From UM-FILTER-42-14 sp964586055 (GTDB lineage: Bacteria; Patescibacteriota; Microgenomatia; UBA1400; PJMF01), in the NCBI GenBank assembly GCA_964586055.1, contig CAZPFX010000002.1, forward strand, positions 1 to 62,773: a stretch of DNA of 62,773 nucleotides. The letters are read 5' to 3'. The notes under the pieces were generated by a model. The model was not told the origin of the DNA and searched no databases. It saw nothing but the letters and a program-made list of their open reading frames with translations. Position numbers and translations under genes: made by a program. Below are positions 61,465 through 62,773 of this stretch, one piece after another; position 1 is the first letter of the stretch; the number at the start of each line of letters is the position of its first letter.

Positions 61465-62100
61465 ATGAAAAATTACTGCACATTTTATTTAGTTCGTCAT
61501 GGTGAGACCGTGATGAATACACAAAAAATAATGCAAGGTCACATTGATTCACCCTTAACAGAAAAGGGCGTTTCCCAAGTACAAGAAACAAAAAGATTAT
61601 TAAAGGATGTGCTATTTCACCACGTAGCAAGCTCAGATATACTCAGAGCAAAGAGAACTGCAGAAATTATTGCTGAGGGTCGCAACTTAGACGTTCATAC
61701 TCACGAACTACTTAGAGAAATGCATTTTGGAAAGTTTGAGGGCAAAAAACTCTCACACTTCTTAGAAAAGCTAAAAGATAAAATTGCAGAGCGAGACTTA
61801 TTGGCAGAAAATGCTCAGCTGACTTATAAGATTGATCCCCTGATCGAAAGTTATGAGCAAGCCTCGGATAGAATGCTTACCTATCTTCAGCAAGCTGTCA
61901 AAGAACACGCGGGAAAAACTGTTTTGGTTGTGTCTCACTCTAATATGATCAGATCAACTCTTGTCAGGATTGGCTTTGCCAGATCACACGAACTTCCAAG
62001 TGGCGCTATTAAGAATGCAAGTTATGTTGTTATTCAATCAGATGGAAATGAGTACGTTGTGAAAGAGGCGGTTGGGATTGAGAAGCAGTTAATAAAGTAG
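61465..62100 (+). CDS. Histidine phosphatase family protein (phosphoglycerate-mutase-like)
   Basis: 211 residues. FYLVRHGETVMNTQKIMQGH holds the catalytic R-H-G-E; DSPLTEKG, SSDILRAKRTAEII, REMHFGKFEG and VVSHSNMIRSTL with the second His complete the family pattern. These enzymes remove phosphate from small molecules or proteins; cofactor-dependent mutases are longer, so a phosphatase is more likely. It starts a short operon with the Tat-signal protein 4 nt downstream. Confidence 0.9.
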   Translation: MKNYCTFYLVRHGETVMNTQKIMQGHIDSPLTEKGVSQVQETKRLLKDVLFHHVASSDILRAKRTAEIIAEGRNLDVHTHELLREMHFGKFEGKKLSHFLEKLKDKIAERDLLAENAQLTYKIDPLIESYEQASDRMLTYLQQAVKEHAGKTVLVVSHSNMIRSTLVRIGFARSHELPSGAIKNASYVVIQSDGNEYVVKEAVGIEKQLIK

Positions 62101-62104
62101 TTTT

Positions 62105-62380
62105 ATGGTCGGGATATCTAGAAGAGATTTTTTAAAGTTGACACTTGCTGCTGCTGGCATAGCTCTCACGGCAGACCTGCCTACTTGGATTGACTCCATT
62201 AAAGACATTCAGTTCAAAAACCTAATTGAAATTTGTACAGATTTGTTGAGACCAGATCAGGTATTAGATATTCTTGATGCTGATCTAGATTTACAAGATG
62301 CCATTGGATCATGTTTCACTTTTTTATTAGAGAATGGGGAAGATCCAGAGGAGTTTTTGATTGAGGAAGGTTTTCTTTAA
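62105..62380 (+). CDS. Small protein with Tat-type signal, unknown
   Basis: 91 residues. The start VGISRRDFLKLTLAAAGIALTA has the twin-arginine motif S-R-R-x-F-L-K followed by a moderately hydrophobic stretch, a textbook Tat signal. The rest is small, acidic and helical (RPDQVLDILDADLDLQDAIG, then LENGEDPEEFLIEEGFL), with two Cys. I recognise no family for the mature part. It follows the phosphatase gene by 4 nt. It might be a folded or cofactor-bearing exported protein or a partner of one. Confidence 0.7.
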   Translation: MVGISRRDFLKLTLAAAGIALTADLPTWIDSIKDIQFKNLIEICTDLLRPDQVLDILDADLDLQDAIGSCFTFLLENGEDPEEFLIEEGFL

Positions 62381-62459
62381 TAAAATAGGTGTGACGAGAT
62401 ATTAACTCCGATCACATTGAATTGCTGAATGACGCAGATGAAAATATGATACTGGATGT

Positions 62460-62486
62460 TGATAGTTTATATATCATAAACTATCA
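62460..62486. repeat. Perfect inverted repeat upstream of the last gene
   Basis: 11-nt arms TGATAGTTTAT / ATAAACTATCA around ATATC, in the 143-nt gap before 62524. No T-run; an operator or RNA hairpin is likely. The preceding bases (62401-62493) also form a 31-codon open stretch without a good start. Confidence 0.65.
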
Positions 62487-62523
62487 TGGTTAATCGTAAC
62501 TATTTGGATATGAAGGGATCAAA

Positions 62524-62712
62524 ATGTCAATTGAAGGTAAAGATTTTACAAAATTATCACGTGAGCAAATTAGAGACTGGCTTCAAAGTCATAGAGATGT
62601 AGCAGGCCAAGATAGCAAACCATCTCCAGAGATTGCTAAGCTCTGGGATGAGGTAGCAAGTTATTATTCTGCAAATTATGAGGCAGAAGAAGCAGACCGA
62701 GCTCAACGCTAG
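62524..62712 (+). CDS. Small acidic protein, unknown
   Basis: 62 residues, rich in charged residues and probably all helical (LSREQIRDWLQSHRDVAG, then PEIAKLWDEVASYYSANYEAEEAD). No family recognised. It is preceded by an AAGGGA sequence at a suitable distance from the ATG, one of the few Shine-Dalgarno-like sites in this window, and by the inverted repeat at 62460. It could be a small regulatory partner such as an antitoxin whose toxin lies beyond the window, but that is speculation. The last 61 nt of the window hold no visible gene. Confidence 0.55.
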   Translation: MSIEGKDFTKLSREQIRDWLQSHRDVAGQDSKPSPEIAKLWDEVASYYSANYEAEEADRAQR

Positions 62713-62773
62713 CAAAGCATTGGTATCGTTGAAAATAAGAATTTAGTGAATCAGACCAGAGTTACGTGGAACA

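Noticed and set aside
1..62773. CRISPR array, transposase genes, rRNA genes, riboswitches
   Set aside because: No regular spaced repeats, no DDE or serine/tyrosine recombinase signature, no rRNA and no conserved riboswitch core were seen on either strand. Absence by eye is not proof.

Overview
The window reads like a chromosome segment from a Candidate Phyla Radiation (Patescibacteria) bacterium. The support is indirect: a compact AT-rich genome with ATGA-overlapping genes, a condensed division/cell-wall (dcw) cluster with a MurC-MurB fusion and yvcK inside it, DUF4012 and DUF4143 proteins, a short RecO, tRNA genes without encoded CCA, and many promoters whose -10 box lies about 5-7 nt before the start codon, so that transcripts would be leaderless. 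The standard genetic code fits, because TGA ends conserved genes. I cannot name the lineage. Four runs of exactly 100 N (1896-1995, 16010-16109, 17670-17769, 19075-19174) are scaffold gaps. All four lie inside genes, and at least the ruvB gap must hide more than 100 bases.

Layout. (1) 1-1071: end of a polysaccharide flippase. (2) 1041-8549: an accessory island with a HepT/MntA toxin-antitoxin pair, a gapped membrane glycosyltransferase, a NYN-domain nuclease, a broken RhuM-family gene, two DUF4143 AAA+ ATPases, a deoxyribosyltransferase-like protein with a ribbon-helix-helix tail, and a DUF6922/AbiEii pair. Three families of intergenic repeats and an unusual cluster of palindromes tie the island together. 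(3) 8635-29342: a cell-surface polysaccharide locus with O-antigen-ligase-like proteins (one fused to a degenerate phosphoesterase-like domain), GT39-, GT4- and GT2-type transferases, UDP-glucuronate decarboxylase, mannose-1-phosphate guanylyltransferase and an initiating sugar-phosphate transferase. ruvC-ruvA-ruvB sits inside it. (4) 29375-34150: DUF4012 protein, recO, glycyl-tRNA synthetase and an anchored protein. (5) 34282-54213: dcw cluster mraZ-rsmH-ftsL-like-ftsI-murE-yvcK-murCB-murA-mraY-ftsW-murG-ftsQ-ftsA-ftsZ, then ileS and rodA. murD, murF and ddl are absent here. (6) 54238-57426: rplU, a Trm11-like methyltransferase, rpmA, parB, and convergent lepB. (7) 57490-62712: a second small glycan module (flippase, GT2, ligase), an anchored Ig-like protein, tRNA-Thr and tRNA-Gly, a histidine phosphatase, a small Tat-signal protein and a small unknown protein.

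Together the core genes make lipid II and the division ring. The glycan genes activate, assemble, flip and polymerise or ligate a surface polymer. The most novel material is the repeat-linked island at 2683-8591 and the ligase/phosphoesterase fusion at 8635-11895.
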